Assembly: GCF_003688855.1 (NCBI RefSeq)
Contig: NZ_REFW01000002.1
Coordinates: forward strand, 682,001 to 746,000
Source of the DNA: Tessaracoccus antarcticus
GTDB lineage: Bacteria; Actinomycetota; Actinomycetes; Propionibacteriales; Propionibacteriaceae
Length of the DNA stretch: 64,000 nucleotides
Reading direction: 5' to 3'
Under the pieces are notes generated by a model, which saw nothing but the letters and a program-made list of their open reading frames with translations, was not told the DNA's origin and ran no database searches. Shown here piece by piece: positions 25,327-34,499 of the stretch (position 1 is the first letter of the stretch; each line of letters starts with the position of its first letter). The translations under genes were made by a program, and so were the position numbers.

Positions 25327-27054
25327 GCCGAACGTGTTGAGGCGGTAGATGTGCGACCGTGCGTGGGCCACGGCATCATCGAGCCGTTCGAAGAGGTGCT
25401 CCTGGTGCCGCAGTGAGGCCACCACACCGATACGGGTGGCCAACTCCACGTGTCGGCTGCGCAACCCCTTCACCAGCACCGTCACCCCGCGCGCCTCGAG
25501 TGCCGTGATGACCTCGGTGAAGAGCTCGGCCCCCGTGCTGTCCAGAAGGTGGAGCCCCGACATCCGGATGATCACGACGTCGATGTCGTGGACCTCCCCG
25601 ATGGCTTCGAGCATCCGGTCGGCGGCGCCAAAGAACAGCGCACCCTCCAGAGCGAACTGAGCGATTTGGTCGTCTCCGGGCTGGGGCTCCCCCGAGAGTC
25701 GCTCCCGCGTCACCCCGCTCGTACGCGCCACGGCCCGCAGCGCGAAGAACGCGGCGGCGACGATGCCGATGCCAACGGCATAGATGAGGTCGAAGCTGAC
25801 GGTGATGAGGGCCGTCATGGCAAAGATCCAGGCCTCGGAGCGGCTCGTGCGAATGATGTGGCGGACACGTCGGATCGAGACCATGCGGGCAGCCGTCACC
25901 ATGAGGACACCTGCGAGGGCGGCAAGAGGGATCTGGCTGACGACCGCGGCTCCGAACGACACCACCCCCAGCAGCACCAGTGCATGGGTGATGGACGCGA
26001 CACGCGTCTTCGCGCCGGAGCGCACGTTGACGGCCGTGCGGGCGATGGCGCCGGTTGCCGGCATGCCACCGAAGAAGCCCGTGGCGATGGTCGCCAGCCC
26101 CTGACCGACGAGTTCGCGGTCCGGCAGGTAGTTGCCGGCATCGGACATCGTCGCCGCCACACGGACAGACAGCAGGGATTCGATGGCTGCCAGGATCGCC
26201 ACGGCGAAGGCGGGTCCCACCAGCGACATGATGATGGCGGGATCGACGGAGGGCACACTCGGAACCGGCAGCCCCGGTGGGAGTTGGCCGATGGTGGCCA
26301 CGGGCAGCTTCAGCAGCACTGCCCCCACGGAAGCGACAACGATCGCCACCAGCGACGCCGGGATCTGTGCGGAGAGCCTTGGCAGCCACACCATCACCGC
26401 AGCGACGACACCGACCAGCGCCAAAGCGGAGAACAGGCCGGCGTCGATCCCGCCGGGGATGGACTGGATTGCTGCCACCACGGCGTTGTTGCTGGGCCCA
26501 GCGCGAGATCCCAGGGCCGAGGGCACCTGCTGGAGGAAGATGATGACACCGATGCCGAGGGTGAAACCCTCGATGACCGGCCGGGGAATGACGGAGACCA
26601 GCCCGCCGAGCCGGAACACCCCGGCAAGGACCACCATGACGCCGGCCATCAGGCACACGACCGCGAGCGCGCTTGCGCCGTGCATGGCAACGATGGGCCC
26701 GAGGACCACCACCATCGCCCCCGTGGGTCCGGACACCTGGACGTGTGAGCCCCCGAAGACGGCGGCGATGAACCCCGCAACGATGGCGGTGATGAGACCC
26801 GCCTCCGCGCCGGCCCCGGAACTCACACCGAAGGCCAGCGCGAGTGGAAGGGCGACGATGCCGACCGTGAAACCAGCCGCGATGTCACGTTTCCAACTGC
26901 GGGGCAGGGAACGGTAGTCGTCCTTGGCTGGCAGTAGACCCCGCAGGTGGCGCAGGGTGTCACTCCGCCGCGACGATGTTGTGGAGGTTCCGGCGTCCCA
27001 CTCCTGGAAGGGTTCGTTCCGCTCAGCGCGTGGTGAATTTCCCCGTGTGGACAT
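25168..27054 (-). CDS. SulP family anion transporter with STAS domain
   Basis: 628-residue membrane transporter. After a hydrophilic N-terminus of about 55 residues, the SulP core (60-450) has GIVALPLALAFGVSSG, GPTGAMVVVL and VIPRPVIEGFTLGIGVIIF. A cytoplasmic STAS domain (about 475-580) follows, then a hydrophilic tail of about 45 residues. SulP members carry sulfate, bicarbonate or dicarboxylates; the substrate cannot be assigned. A GAAGGAAAAG ribosome binding site sets ATG 27054; the frame stays open to 27495 but that part shows no SulP homology. The tail is antisense to the last 159 nt of mntR. Confidence 0.9.
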   Translation of the reverse strand: MSTRGNSPRAERNEPFQEWDAGTSTTSSRRSDTLRHLRGLLPAKDDYRSLPRSWKRDIAAGFTVGIVALPLALAFGVSSGAGAEAGLITAIVAGFIAAVFGGSHVQVSGPTGAMVVVLGPIVAMHGASALAVVCLMAGVMVVLAGVFRLGGLVSVIPRPVIEGFTLGIGVIIFLQQVPSALGSRAGPSNNAVVAAIQSIPGGIDAGLFSALALVGVVAAVMVWLPRLSAQIPASLVAIVVASVGAVLLKLPVATIGQLPPGLPVPSVPSVDPAIIMSLVGPAFAVAILAAIESLLSVRVAATMSDAGNYLPDRELVGQGLATIATGFFGGMPATGAIARTAVNVRSGAKTRVASITHALVLLGVVSFGAAVVSQIPLAALAGVLMVTAARMVSIRRVRHIIRTSRSEAWIFAMTALITVSFDLIYAVGIGIVAAAFFALRAVARTSGVTRERLSGEPQPGDDQIAQFALEGALFFGAADRMLEAIGEVHDIDVVIIRMSGLHLLDSTGAELFTEVITALEARGVTVLVKGLRSRHVELATRIGVVASLRHQEHLFERLDDAVAHARSHIYRLNTFGSAVYQDDGASRLGSQDQLPSSDADDRPVATVSNDGHDNPPANPPGIEEGEQL

Positions 27055-27194
27055 CTTTTCCTTCGATCGAACAGGCACATGCGCCCCATGCAGAAACCAC
27101 GTGGGGTATTGCCATGACTGATGCTGCCATTCTAGGCAGTGACGTGCACCCGGGCACGGGCGGGTTCCCGGAAACGGGTGGACATCGGATCGGC

Positions 27195-27638
27195 TCAGGT
27201 GGTGGGGGAGTGATCGGAGTACACGTCGACGGGCGCCGTGGATGCCGAATCCTCCACCAGAGGTCGCCGCGTCACCCAGAACTGACGGTGCGCCGTCATC
27301 ATGCCGACGAGCACCATCCACGTGACCGTCATCATCCCCGCGGGAATGAGTGCGAGGCTGGCGGGCATGCCCCCATCGTTGCCCATCGCGATCGCCACCA
27401 CCGCGAAGACCGCGGTCAGGCTGAGCCATTGGCCCAGCACCCACAACGGCCAGCGGCCGGCGGCGTTGGGTGCGTAGGCGTAGACCAGTGCCCACACCAC
27501 CACCACGGGGAGGCCGTAAAACCCGTTCACCAGGATGAACGCGGGGGCGAAGCAGGCAAGTAGTCCCGCGAATGCCACGATGGCGCCCAGGACAAGTGGA
27601 CGCCTACCCAGCTCAGCAGTGTTCGAGGTTGTGTCCAT
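27195..27638 (-). CDS. Four-helix membrane protein, unknown
   Basis: 147-residue protein with four predicted membrane helices (about 18-38, 40-58, 66-85 and 95-117) and a hydrophilic C-terminus. I do not recognise the family. ATG 27638 is preferred to an in-frame TTG at 27650. It lies 140 nt upstream of the SulP gene on the same strand, so co-transcription is possible but not evident. Confidence 0.65.
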   Translation of the reverse strand: MDTTSNTAELGRRPLVLGAIVAFAGLLACFAPAFILVNGFYGLPVVVVWALVYAYAPNAAGRWPLWVLGQWLSLTAVFAVVAIAMGNDGGMPASLALIPAGMMTVTWMVLVGMMTAHRQFWVTRRPLVEDSASTAPVDVYSDHSPTT

Positions 27639-27734
27639 CTCACAACTCAAGCATCAGATGACGGCACGTGGCGACTCGGGCCCGAACACATCCCTGATGG
27701 AAGCGGGGTAACGGTCTCCGGTGCGGCTGACCCC

Positions 27735-27932
27735 ATGCTCCGCGCCATGTACGACACCTCGATGGAGGTCACCTCATGGAGTGCGGGAGGAGGGGGATGG
27801 TTCACCCTCGTGCTCATCAACGCCGCTCTGGCCGAGCAGAAGAACGGTTCGCGGCTGAACTGGTTCCTGGTCCCGCTTCTGCTCGGACCCCTCGCAACCC
27901 TGCTGATCGTGGCCATGCGCCCTCCCGAGTGA
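27735..27932 (+). CDS. Small membrane protein, 65 residues
   Basis: Short protein with two hydrophobic stretches (GGGGWFTLVLINAALAEQK and LNWFLVPLLLGPLATLLIVA). Codon use is like that of confirmed genes (G/C at most third positions), unlike the overlapping frame at 27776. The start may be 27735, 27747 or 27762; none has a convincing ribosome binding site. Unknown function. Confidence 0.5.
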   Translation: MLRAMYDTSMEVTSWSAGGGGWFTLVLINAALAEQKNGSRLNWFLVPLLLGPLATLLIVAMRPPE

Positions 27933-27949
27933 GGCGCTGTTTCCGGGGG

Positions 27950-28510
27950 TCAGGAGCGGCGTCGACGTTCCACGAGGCCACGGACGTAGCCGGCCTGACC
28001 GATGTGCTGGGTCGTGTCGTTGATGACGCTGACGAGCCGGGTGGCGACGGTGACGGGAGGGTCGTAGGACTCATCGATGACTCGGTCAAGGTCTTTCGGT
28101 GACATCGCCCGGAGGATGTCCGCCGTGCGCTCGCAGACCGCGGCGTAGTACCCCGTGAGCAGGCCAGGGCTGTCCACGGAGAAGTCGCCCACCTCCCTGG
28201 AAGTCTGGCCGTAGCCGATGGAGTGTGTGTCGTAGGGCAGCGCGAATCGTCTCTCCCAACCGTCCTGCACCCAGACCTGTTCGCCGTCGGAGATGCCCGC
28301 CAGGTGGTCGTCCTGGACACGGGCGAGGTGCCACACCAGCCACCCGACAGGGTTGGCGTCGGCGTCGGGACGCCAGAGGAGGTCCTGCACGGAAAGGTCC
28401 TCCACCACGCCTGGGACAAGTTCCTGCACGCGTTCGAAGGCGTCGATGAGCATCACCAGGCTCGGGTCAGAGCCTGTGTCAGTGGGATTGTCAGTCGCTG
28501 GGTGTGTCAC
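27950..28510 (-). CDS. DinB/DUF664 family protein
   Basis: 186-residue four-helix-bundle protein of the DinB-like superfamily. Candidate metal ligands are the histidines in WLVWHLARVQDDH and in DTTQHIGQAGYVRG near the C-terminus. Members act as mycothiol- or bacillithiol-dependent transferases or have unknown roles; mycothiol dependence is plausible in an actinobacterium but is not shown by the sequence. Confidence 0.82.
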   Translation of the reverse strand: MTHPATDNPTDTGSDPSLVMLIDAFERVQELVPGVVEDLSVQDLLWRPDADANPVGWLVWHLARVQDDHLAGISDGEQVWVQDGWERRFALPYDTHSIGYGQTSREVGDFSVDSPGLLTGYYAAVCERTADILRAMSPKDLDRVIDESYDPPVTVATRLVSVINDTTQHIGQAGYVRGLVERRRRS

Positions 28511-28638
28511 GATTCCTCGCTTCCATGTCTCGTTCCACGAATCTAGCGCGGTGATGTGGTGGTTGTTGGTTGTCGGGACACGTGACGTGCCCGGTCTCCT
28601 GTGTCACGATGGTTGTTGCGACGACGAGGTGGGACAAC

Positions 28639-29328
28639 ATGAGCGACCAGTGGAATGACCGCGGCCAGGCCAACGACCCTTCACAGGGCGGGTACGGCCA
28701 GCAAAATCCCGGGCAGTACGGGCAGCCCTACCAGCAGCAGGGCTCCTACGGCCAGCAGAACCCGCAGGCGCCGTACGGTGAGCAACCCCAAAACCCGCAG
28801 GCGCCGTACGGTGAGCAACCCCAAAACCCGCAGGCGCCGTACGGTGAGCAACCCCAGTACCCGCAGCAGGGCCAGCAGGCCTGGGGTCAGAATGCGCCCA
28901 TGTATGGCAACCAGTACGGCTATGCTGCCGCTCCGGTGAAGCGTCCCGCCACGCTCGGTGTCGTGGGTCTCGCTGTGGTCGTGGTGGCCACCATCGTCCT
29001 GTCCATCGTCGCATGGGCGGGCGGCGCGGGTTTCGGGCAGTTCATCCTGGACGTTGAGGCCTCCGGCACCGTGTACAACGAGAACGACCTCATGAATGAC
29101 CCCATGACCCAGGCGTACGCCCAGTCCGCCATGGGGCTGGTACTCGGGGCCCTGGCCGCGTGCGTCGCCGGTCTGGTGGGATGGATCATCAGCATCGTGG
29201 CGACGGCCCAGCGTCGGGGACGAGGCTTCGGGATCGTGGGGATTGTTGTGGGCGTCCTGTCGCTCGGCATCGCCTACGCCGTGTTCATGGTCGGCCTTCT
29301 GCCGGCCATCCAGCAGATGAACGGCTGA
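28639..29328 (+). CDS. DUF4190-type membrane protein with tandem repeats
   Basis: 229-residue protein. The N-terminal 90 residues are Gln/Gly/Tyr/Pro rich and contain three consecutive copies of NPQAPYGEQPQ, encoded by three nearly identical 33-bp units. The C-terminal part has three membrane helices with RRGRGFGIVGIVVGVLSL, the usual DUF4190 ending. Such low-complexity-plus-helix proteins are frequent in actinobacteria; the function is unknown. A GAGGTGGG ribosome binding site precedes ATG 28639; the frame is open upstream to 28570. Confidence 0.78.
   Translation: MSDQWNDRGQANDPSQGGYGQQNPGQYGQPYQQQGSYGQQNPQAPYGEQPQNPQAPYGEQPQNPQAPYGEQPQYPQQGQQAWGQNAPMYGNQYGYAAAPVKRPATLGVVGLAVVVVATIVLSIVAWAGGAGFGQFILDVEASGTVYNENDLMNDPMTQAYAQSAMGLVLGALAACVAGLVGWIISIVATAQRRGRGFGIVGIVVGVLSLGIAYAVFMVGLLPAIQQMNG
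28759..28857 (+). repeat. Three tandem 33-bp repeats inside a CDS
   Basis: Units at 28759-28791, 28792-28824 and 28825-28857; the first two are identical and the third differs at the last base. Copy number could vary by slippage without a frameshift. Confidence 0.9.
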
Positions 29329-29388
29329 CACTGCTGAGCCCTTCGGCGCGCGACCTACCATGGAGTTCTCAACCTCCAGGGAGTAGTC

Positions 29389-29886
29389 ATGACCTCACGC
29401 CGCCGCGATGTTGCACTACCCGGGCAGGAGTCGGTGTGGGACTTTCCACGACCGCCGGCCCTGCGTCCCAGCGCTGACCTGGTGGAGGTTCGCTTCGCGG
29501 ACCAACTCATCGCCACCACCACCTCGTCGTTGCAGGTGCTGGAGACGAGCCACCCTCCGACGTACTACATTCCGCGTGACGCGTTCGCGGACGGTGTGTT
29601 GGTTCCGGTACAGGGGAGCACCCACTGTGAGTTCAAGGGCAGGGCCGACTACTTCGACGTGGTGGTGGGGGACAGGGTCGCCTGCCGCGCAGCCTGGCAT
29701 TATCCGCATCCCGACCCGAAGTACACGGCCATCCTCGACCACGTCGCGGTCATGCCGGCCATGATGGATTCCTGCCACGTCGACGGTGAACTCGTGCGCC
29801 CCCAGGACGGCCAGTTCTACGGTGGATGGATCACTTCCAAGGTCAGCGGACCCTTCAAGGGCAGCCCGGGCACCATGGGCTGGTAG
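29389..29886 (+). CDS. DUF427 family protein
   Basis: 165-residue soluble protein. The DUF427 core includes SVWDFPRPP, TYYIPRDAF, STHCEFKGRADYFDV and a C-terminal GFYGGW-like segment (QFYGGWITSKVSGPFKG). The family has no established biochemical role. An AGGGAG ribosome binding site lies 5 nt before ATG 29389. Confidence 0.88.
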   Translation: MTSRRRDVALPGQESVWDFPRPPALRPSADLVEVRFADQLIATTTSSLQVLETSHPPTYYIPRDAFADGVLVPVQGSTHCEFKGRADYFDVVVGDRVACRAAWHYPHPDPKYTAILDHVAVMPAMMDSCHVDGELVRPQDGQFYGGWITSKVSGPFKGSPGTMGW

Positions 29887-29900
29887 CCCGTCAGCACGAA

Positions 29901-29942
29901 CTGTGGGCGGCAGGAACCAGAGGGTTCACCTGCCGCCCACAG
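29901..29942. terminator. Bidirectional hairpin between DUF427 gene and actP
   Basis: CTGTGGGCGGCAGG (29901-29914) pairs perfectly with CCTGCCGCCCACAG (29929-29942), with an inner AACC/GGTT pair. It sits between convergent stops. No T-run. Confidence 0.7.
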
Positions 29943-29966
29943 TGGAGCACTGGTGCCGGGGTGATG

Positions 29967-31607
29967 TCAGTGGGCGATGGCTCCGTCGGCACCGGCCCCG
30001 GTCATGGAGCGGACCTCCATCTCCTTCTGCTTCTCCGGGAACTCGGCCTTGCCTGTGTAGGTGCCGATCACCGCAGCCAGGAAGGAGAGTGGGATGCTGA
30101 CCAGCGCGGGGTTGTCGTAGGGGAACCAGGCGAAGTCGACATCAGGCATCATCGAGGTCTTCGCCCCGGACACAGCCGGGGAGAACACGATGAGAATGAG
30201 TGACGACGCGAGCCCCGTATAGATCGAGGCCAGCGAACCACGGGTGTTGAACCGCTTCCAGTACAGCGAGAACAGGATCGACGGCAGGTTCGCAGACGCC
30301 GCAATGGCGAAGGCGAGCGCCACGAGGAACGCGATGTTCTGGCTCTTGGCGGCTATTCCGCCGACGATCGCCAGCGCGCCGATCACCAGAACTGTGTACC
30401 GGGCGACCTTGACCTCCTTGGCGGGGTCCGCTTTTCCGTCCTTCAGAACGGCGTTGTATATGTCATGGGCGAAGGACGCCGACGCGGTGATGGTCAGGCC
30501 CGCCACGACAGCGAGAATGGTCGCGAATGCGACACCGGAGATGACGGCAAGGAAAATGGATCCCCCGAGATCTCCGCCCGGCAGCCAGTACGCCAGTGCG
30601 GGGGCGGCCGCATTCGCCTTGCCCGGCAGCGCCTCGATGGCTTGCTGGCCGCCAGGGATGATGGCTGCGGCACCAAAGCCCAAGATGAGCGTGAACAGGT
30701 AGAAAGCGCCGATGAGGCCAATGGCCCACGTGACGGATCGGCGTGCTTCGTGTGCGGTGGGGACCGTGTAGAACCGCATGAGGACGTGCGGGAGTCCTGC
30801 TGTGCCGAAGACCAATGCCATCGACAACGAAATGAAGCCGACCGGGTTGCTGCCGTACTTGCTCATGGGGGGCAACAGCATGTCGCCAGCCTGCGCAACG
30901 AGGCCCTTGGCCGGGTCGTTGTTCACCTCGACGGCCTTGCCGAACAGTTCCGAGAGGTTGAAACCGAACGTGGCCAGCACCCAGATGGACATGATTGCGG
31001 CGCCGAGGATGAGGAGAACGGCCTTGATCATCTGGACCCACGTGGTGCCCTTCATCCCGCCGATCATCACGTAGATGATCATCAGGATGCCCACCAGGAC
31101 GATGATGGTGTTCTGCGCCAGATCACCCTTCAGCCCGAGCAGAAGCGAAACGAGTCCACCGGCGCCCGCCATCTGGGCCAGCAGGTAGAAGAAACTGATG
31201 ACCAGCGTTGAGAGGGCGGCCGCCATACGGACGGGCTTGTTCTTCATGCGGAAGCTGAGCACATCGGCCATGGTGTAGCGGCCGGTGTTGCGCAACGGCT
31301 CTGCGACGAGGAGGAGCGCGACGAGCCAGGCGACGAGGAAACCGATGGAGTACAGCAACCCGTCGTAGCCGTAGAAGGCGATGGCACCGACGATGCCCAG
31401 GAACGACGCCGCCGACAGGTAGTCGCCGGCGATGGCGAGGCCGTTCTGACGCCCGGAGAAGGCGGCGCCACCGGTGTACATCTCGCCGGCGGACTTCTGT
31501 CCGGAGCGTGTGACCGTGATGACGACTGCCATCGTGCCCACCACGAAGACGCCGAAGATGATGATGTTGAGGAGGGGACTGCCCAGGGCAGTCTCGAGAA
31601 GTCTCAT
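29967..31607 (-). CDS. actP: Sodium:solute symporter, acetate permease ActP-like
   Basis: 546-residue member of the solute:sodium symporter family with about thirteen helices. It contains the monocarboxylate-permease signatures SGRQNGLAIAGDYLSAASFLG and GLPHVLMRFYTVP. ActP (E. coli) and MctC (Corynebacterium) import acetate, propionate or pyruvate; the exact substrate here is unknown. It overlaps the DUF485 gene by 4 bp (ATGA), the usual yjcH-actP arrangement. Confidence 0.9.
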   Translation of the reverse strand: MRLLETALGSPLLNIIIFGVFVVGTMAVVITVTRSGQKSAGEMYTGGAAFSGRQNGLAIAGDYLSAASFLGIVGAIAFYGYDGLLYSIGFLVAWLVALLLVAEPLRNTGRYTMADVLSFRMKNKPVRMAAALSTLVISFFYLLAQMAGAGGLVSLLLGLKGDLAQNTIIVLVGILMIIYVMIGGMKGTTWVQMIKAVLLILGAAIMSIWVLATFGFNLSELFGKAVEVNNDPAKGLVAQAGDMLLPPMSKYGSNPVGFISLSMALVFGTAGLPHVLMRFYTVPTAHEARRSVTWAIGLIGAFYLFTLILGFGAAAIIPGGQQAIEALPGKANAAAPALAYWLPGGDLGGSIFLAVISGVAFATILAVVAGLTITASASFAHDIYNAVLKDGKADPAKEVKVARYTVLVIGALAIVGGIAAKSQNIAFLVALAFAIAASANLPSILFSLYWKRFNTRGSLASIYTGLASSLILIVFSPAVSGAKTSMMPDVDFAWFPYDNPALVSIPLSFLAAVIGTYTGKAEFPEKQKEMEVRSMTGAGADGAIAH

Positions 31608-32029
31608 CGCTGCGCCTCCATTTCGGAACGCAGCTTGGTCGCGATCGGATCAAGATTCTTGTTGGCGTGGCGAATGTAGAGCCACGTGATGAGGAATGTC
31701 GTCACGAACTGGAGCAGACCAAGGATCATTCCGAGGTTCAGGTTGCCGATGATCGGAGTTGCCATGAAGTCTCGCGCAAACACCGACAGCAGCACGTAGG
31801 CGAAGTACCAGATGAGGAAGACGGCGGTCATGGGGAACGCGAAGGACTTGAACCTGTGCTTGAGTTCGGCAAACTCCGGTGACACGGCCACGGCGGCAAA
31901 CTCTTCCGCGGTCGGTTGGTGCTTGAGGGGGGCCGTCACCGAAATCTCGGGGAGGGGCCAGTGATCGGGTGGGAGATTGGACTCGCTCTTGTCCCACGTC
32001 GGGGACGTGGAATCATCTTGCGTCGACAT
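31604..32029 (-). CDS. DUF485 membrane protein (YjcH-like)
   Basis: 141-residue partner of the downstream symporter. A hydrophilic N-terminus of about 65 residues precedes two membrane helices (about 70-92 and 100-122), with FKSFAFPMTAVFLIWYF typical of DUF485. The family is almost always paired with ActP-type symporters and may help their assembly. An AGGAGCG ribosome binding site precedes ATG 32029. The 192-nt gap upstream probably holds the promoter. Confidence 0.9.
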   Translation of the reverse strand: MSTQDDSTSPTWDKSESNLPPDHWPLPEISVTAPLKHQPTAEEFAAVAVSPEFAELKHRFKSFAFPMTAVFLIWYFAYVLLSVFARDFMATPIIGNLNLGMILGLLQFVTTFLITWLYIRHANKNLDPIATKLRSEMEAQR

Positions 32030-32221
32030 TGGCGCTCCTGGACCTCGGCCTCGTTCGGGCCGTCCTTCAGGGAAAGTAGCAAGAACTGATCGTTGGTGCG
32101 TTGATTGTCAGGAATACCCTTCGAAAGTTGATGTGGGCGTTGATGGGCATGGTTGTCATGTGCGGGCTCATCACCTCGGTGGCGATGGCCGCGACAGAAG
32201 CCGATGTGTGGAAGGCAGTCC

Positions 32222-33559
32222 TCATGCGGTGACGTTGCGTTGGCCATCGGTACTGGGTTCGACTCCCGTGGCACCGGTCTCGACGCCGCGGTAGCGGACA
32301 AGGCGGGATCCCCGCGTGCCGATCATGAGCACCGCCACGACGAGCAGCGCGGCACTGAAGAACGTCGTGGCCCCGATTCCCAGTAGCTCAGCAGCAACCC
32401 CCAGTGCCAGCGAGGAAATGGGCTGGATACCGATGGCGAGTTCCTGCAGGCCGAGTGCGCGCCCATGCAGCGGTGGCTCGGTGGTCATGAGGACCAAAGT
32501 GGTCTGCAGCACACCGAAAGCCGCACTCATCAGCCCGATGGCGCCCATCAGGATGTAGGACCACACGATGGTGTGGGAGAGTGCGAAACCTGCCCAGAGA
32601 ATCCCCCAGATCGCAGTTCCCATGACGAACAGGGCACCTTTGAACCGGAAGTCGCCCAGCGACGCGATGATGACCGAACCGATCAGGCCTCCGAATCCGC
32701 TGCAGGCGAGAAGCCAGCCGAGGCCCGCGGCGTCGAGGTTGAGGGATTCCTTGGCGAAAACCGGCATGAACGACTGGTAGATGGGCCACAGGAACGTGTT
32801 CGCAGCCAGGGTGATCAGCAGTGTCGCGGAGGCGAGCGGGTTGGATGCGATGGAGCGGAGCCCACTGCTGACCATCGCGAATGCCGAGCCGGTCCGGGCG
32901 TGGATCGTTTGCCGGTGGCCGCGCAGGGGGAGAAGCATCATGACCGAGACTGCGTACCAGGCTGTGGAGATCCACAGTGCTGACGGGGCGCCGACCAGAC
33001 TGATCATGGCCCCACCGAGGGCGGGACCGATGACCTGGGTCATGTTGATCGCCATCGAGTTCAGGGCGTTGGCGTTGCTGAGGTTTTCCCGGGTCACCAA
33101 CTCGAACACCAGTGAGGCCCGTGCAGGTTGCGAGGGGGACTGGGACAGTCCGATCGCCAGCCCGCCCAGCAGCAGCACCCAGTACGGCAGCAGGTCCAGG
33201 GAGGACAGCGTTGCAACGAGGCCGACGGCGAGCACAGCCCACGAACCAGCGAAAAGCAGTAGGCGGACCCGGTTGTGGCGGTCGGCGAATACACCAGCGA
33301 AGGGTCCGAGCAGCAGGGGAGAGAGGCGAACCGCCCCGAACACTGCGACGAGCATCGGTGATCCGGTGGTCTCGTACGCCAACCAGGCAAGGACCAGGGT
33401 TTGTGTCCAGACTCCGCCGAAGAAGAACAGGTTGGACACCCACAACAGTCGGAACTGACGGTTGTTCTTCAAGGACGCCAGGGCTTGTCGAAGGCCGGCC
33501 CCGGAGGGCTGTGCGGTTCTCGACCCGTGTGGACTCGTCACCCGTTCGTCACGCTGCAT
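32222..33559 (-). CDS. MFS transporter (EntS/TetA-type exporter)
   Basis: 445-residue major-facilitator protein with twelve predicted helices. LLLGPFAGVFADRHNRVRLLL is the inter-helix 2-3 MFS signature (given in part as GVFADRHNR), and the overall pattern fits the MFS_3 group that includes the enterobactin exporter EntS. Substrate unknown. A perfect AAGGAGGT at 33565-33572 selects ATG 33559; the frame stays open to 33589. No siderophore or resistance gene adjoins it. Confidence 0.88.
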   Translation of the reverse strand: MQRDERVTSPHGSRTAQPSGAGLRQALASLKNNRQFRLLWVSNLFFFGGVWTQTLVLAWLAYETTGSPMLVAVFGAVRLSPLLLGPFAGVFADRHNRVRLLLFAGSWAVLAVGLVATLSSLDLLPYWVLLLGGLAIGLSQSPSQPARASLVFELVTRENLSNANALNSMAINMTQVIGPALGGAMISLVGAPSALWISTAWYAVSVMMLLPLRGHRQTIHARTGSAFAMVSSGLRSIASNPLASATLLITLAANTFLWPIYQSFMPVFAKESLNLDAAGLGWLLACSGFGGLIGSVIIASLGDFRFKGALFVMGTAIWGILWAGFALSHTIVWSYILMGAIGLMSAAFGVLQTTLVLMTTEPPLHGRALGLQELAIGIQPISSLALGVAAELLGIGATTFFSAALLVVAVLMIGTRGSRLVRYRGVETGATGVEPSTDGQRNVTA

Positions 33560-33893
33560 GCTGGACCTCCTTCTCACGTTCTTCACCACGGGGCCCCGCC
33601 GAGCCGGCCCTCACATGTCGGGGGCTCCCGGCCCCGTCCTCCGGGCCGACAGCCTCTGGAGACTACTCCGGAGCCGGAGAACCCCCGCCTGACACACAGG
33701 CGCCATCCATCGGCCCCGCCGACCCGACACGACTGCAACGAACGGGCAGCGGTATTCACTGTGGGCCCCGGGCTCTGGTCGTCAAGCGAGCGGGAGGGGT
33801 AGTTTGGTGGCATCGAGTGTCACTGCGGTGGCGGATCGTGCTGGTGGTGGGGCTTTCGGCCACCAGGTGGATGAGCCAGCGGAGGAGTTGAGG
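33560..33893. other. Intergenic region
   Basis: 334 nt between divergent genes. It holds the MFS ribosome binding site, a GC-rich stretch of short inverted repeats near 33590-33640, and TAGTTT at 33800-33805 as a weak -10 candidate for the gene at 33894. The frame of that gene is open back to 33804 without a supporting ribosome binding site. Confidence 0.5.
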
Positions 33894-34166
33894 ATGGACA
33901 CATTCGAGATCGTTTCGCAGGGTGACGGTGAGTACCTTGTCCGCGTGGTGTCGCTGGACGGGAACACCTCCGTCACGATCGACCTCGACCACGCGGGTGA
34001 CGACAGTGCCGGCCGGTTGGGCGACGATGAAGCGACGGCTCGGGCCACCATCAAGTACCTACTCACCCATCAGGATGCCAGCGACCTGCCGGAGCGCATC
34101 GAATTGGGAGACCTGCTGGCCGCGTACCCGGATGGTGTTGACCGTATCGAGGCCCTGCGGGACTGA
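33894..34166 (+). CDS. Hypothetical acidic protein, 90 residues
   Basis: Soluble acidic protein starting MDTFEIVSQGDGEYLVRVV, with a beta-rich N-terminal half and a helical C-terminal half (ERIELGDLLAAYPDGVDRI). I do not recognise the family. A GGAGGAG ribosome binding site (33881-33887) supports ATG 33894. Stand-alone gene. Confidence 0.62.
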   Translation: MDTFEIVSQGDGEYLVRVVSLDGNTSVTIDLDHAGDDSAGRLGDDEATARATIKYLLTHQDASDLPERIELGDLLAAYPDGVDRIEALRD

Positions 34167-34499
34167 TGATGCGGCGAGCGGGCAGCGCGGGGCCGGTTGC
34201 GGTGACGCAGGCTCACCATGCCAGACTCCACCCCCAAGGATTCTCCCCGAACGGACGACGAGTGGAAACCCTTGGAGTTGACCGGTTGTCTCCGTTGGTG
34301 GACGGGACGCGAGAGGTTGAACCCGGTTCGGCACAATGATCGGCAAATGACTTCTCCTCGGCAGAAATAGCTGGGAAGGACACAGTGCTGCCTTGTTTTG
34401 CGTGCTCACAGATGTTAGCTTCGAAGTATCGTTCAGTGATTAATAGTGGCGTGCTGTAGCGCGTTATTGCCAGTCTGAACAGTTGCGCTGGAGGTGCTC
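34167..34499. other. Intergenic region, AT-richer at its 3' end
   Basis: 333 nt. From about 34380 to 34460 the DNA is noticeably richer in A/T than the surroundings and probably contains the promoter of the small membrane gene at 34500. A 50-codon frame at 34218-34370 has no ribosome binding site and is not called. No RNA gene is recognised. Confidence 0.5.

Noticed and set aside
27055..27495. N-terminal extension of the SulP frame
   Set aside because: The extension is Arg/His/Pro-rich out-of-frame reading of the neighbouring membrane gene, and a GAAGGAAAAG ribosome binding site marks ATG 27054.
27776..28102. 108-codon frame overlapping the 65-residue membrane-protein gene
   Set aside because: It has an Arg/His-rich product and third-position use typical of a shifted frame. 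A GGAGG-like sequence near its ATG is the only support.
28759..28857. Regular repeats that might suggest a CRISPR array
   Set aside because: The units are directly adjacent with no spacers and are in frame within a protein gene.
32255..32271. GGGTTCGACTCCC-like string resembling a tRNA T-arm
   Set aside because: It lies inside the MFS coding sequence, and upstream DNA cannot be folded into acceptor, D and anticodon arms. Chance match.
34218..34370. 50-codon plus-strand frame in the intergenic region
   Set aside because: No ribosome binding site, poor codon preference and no recognisable protein features.
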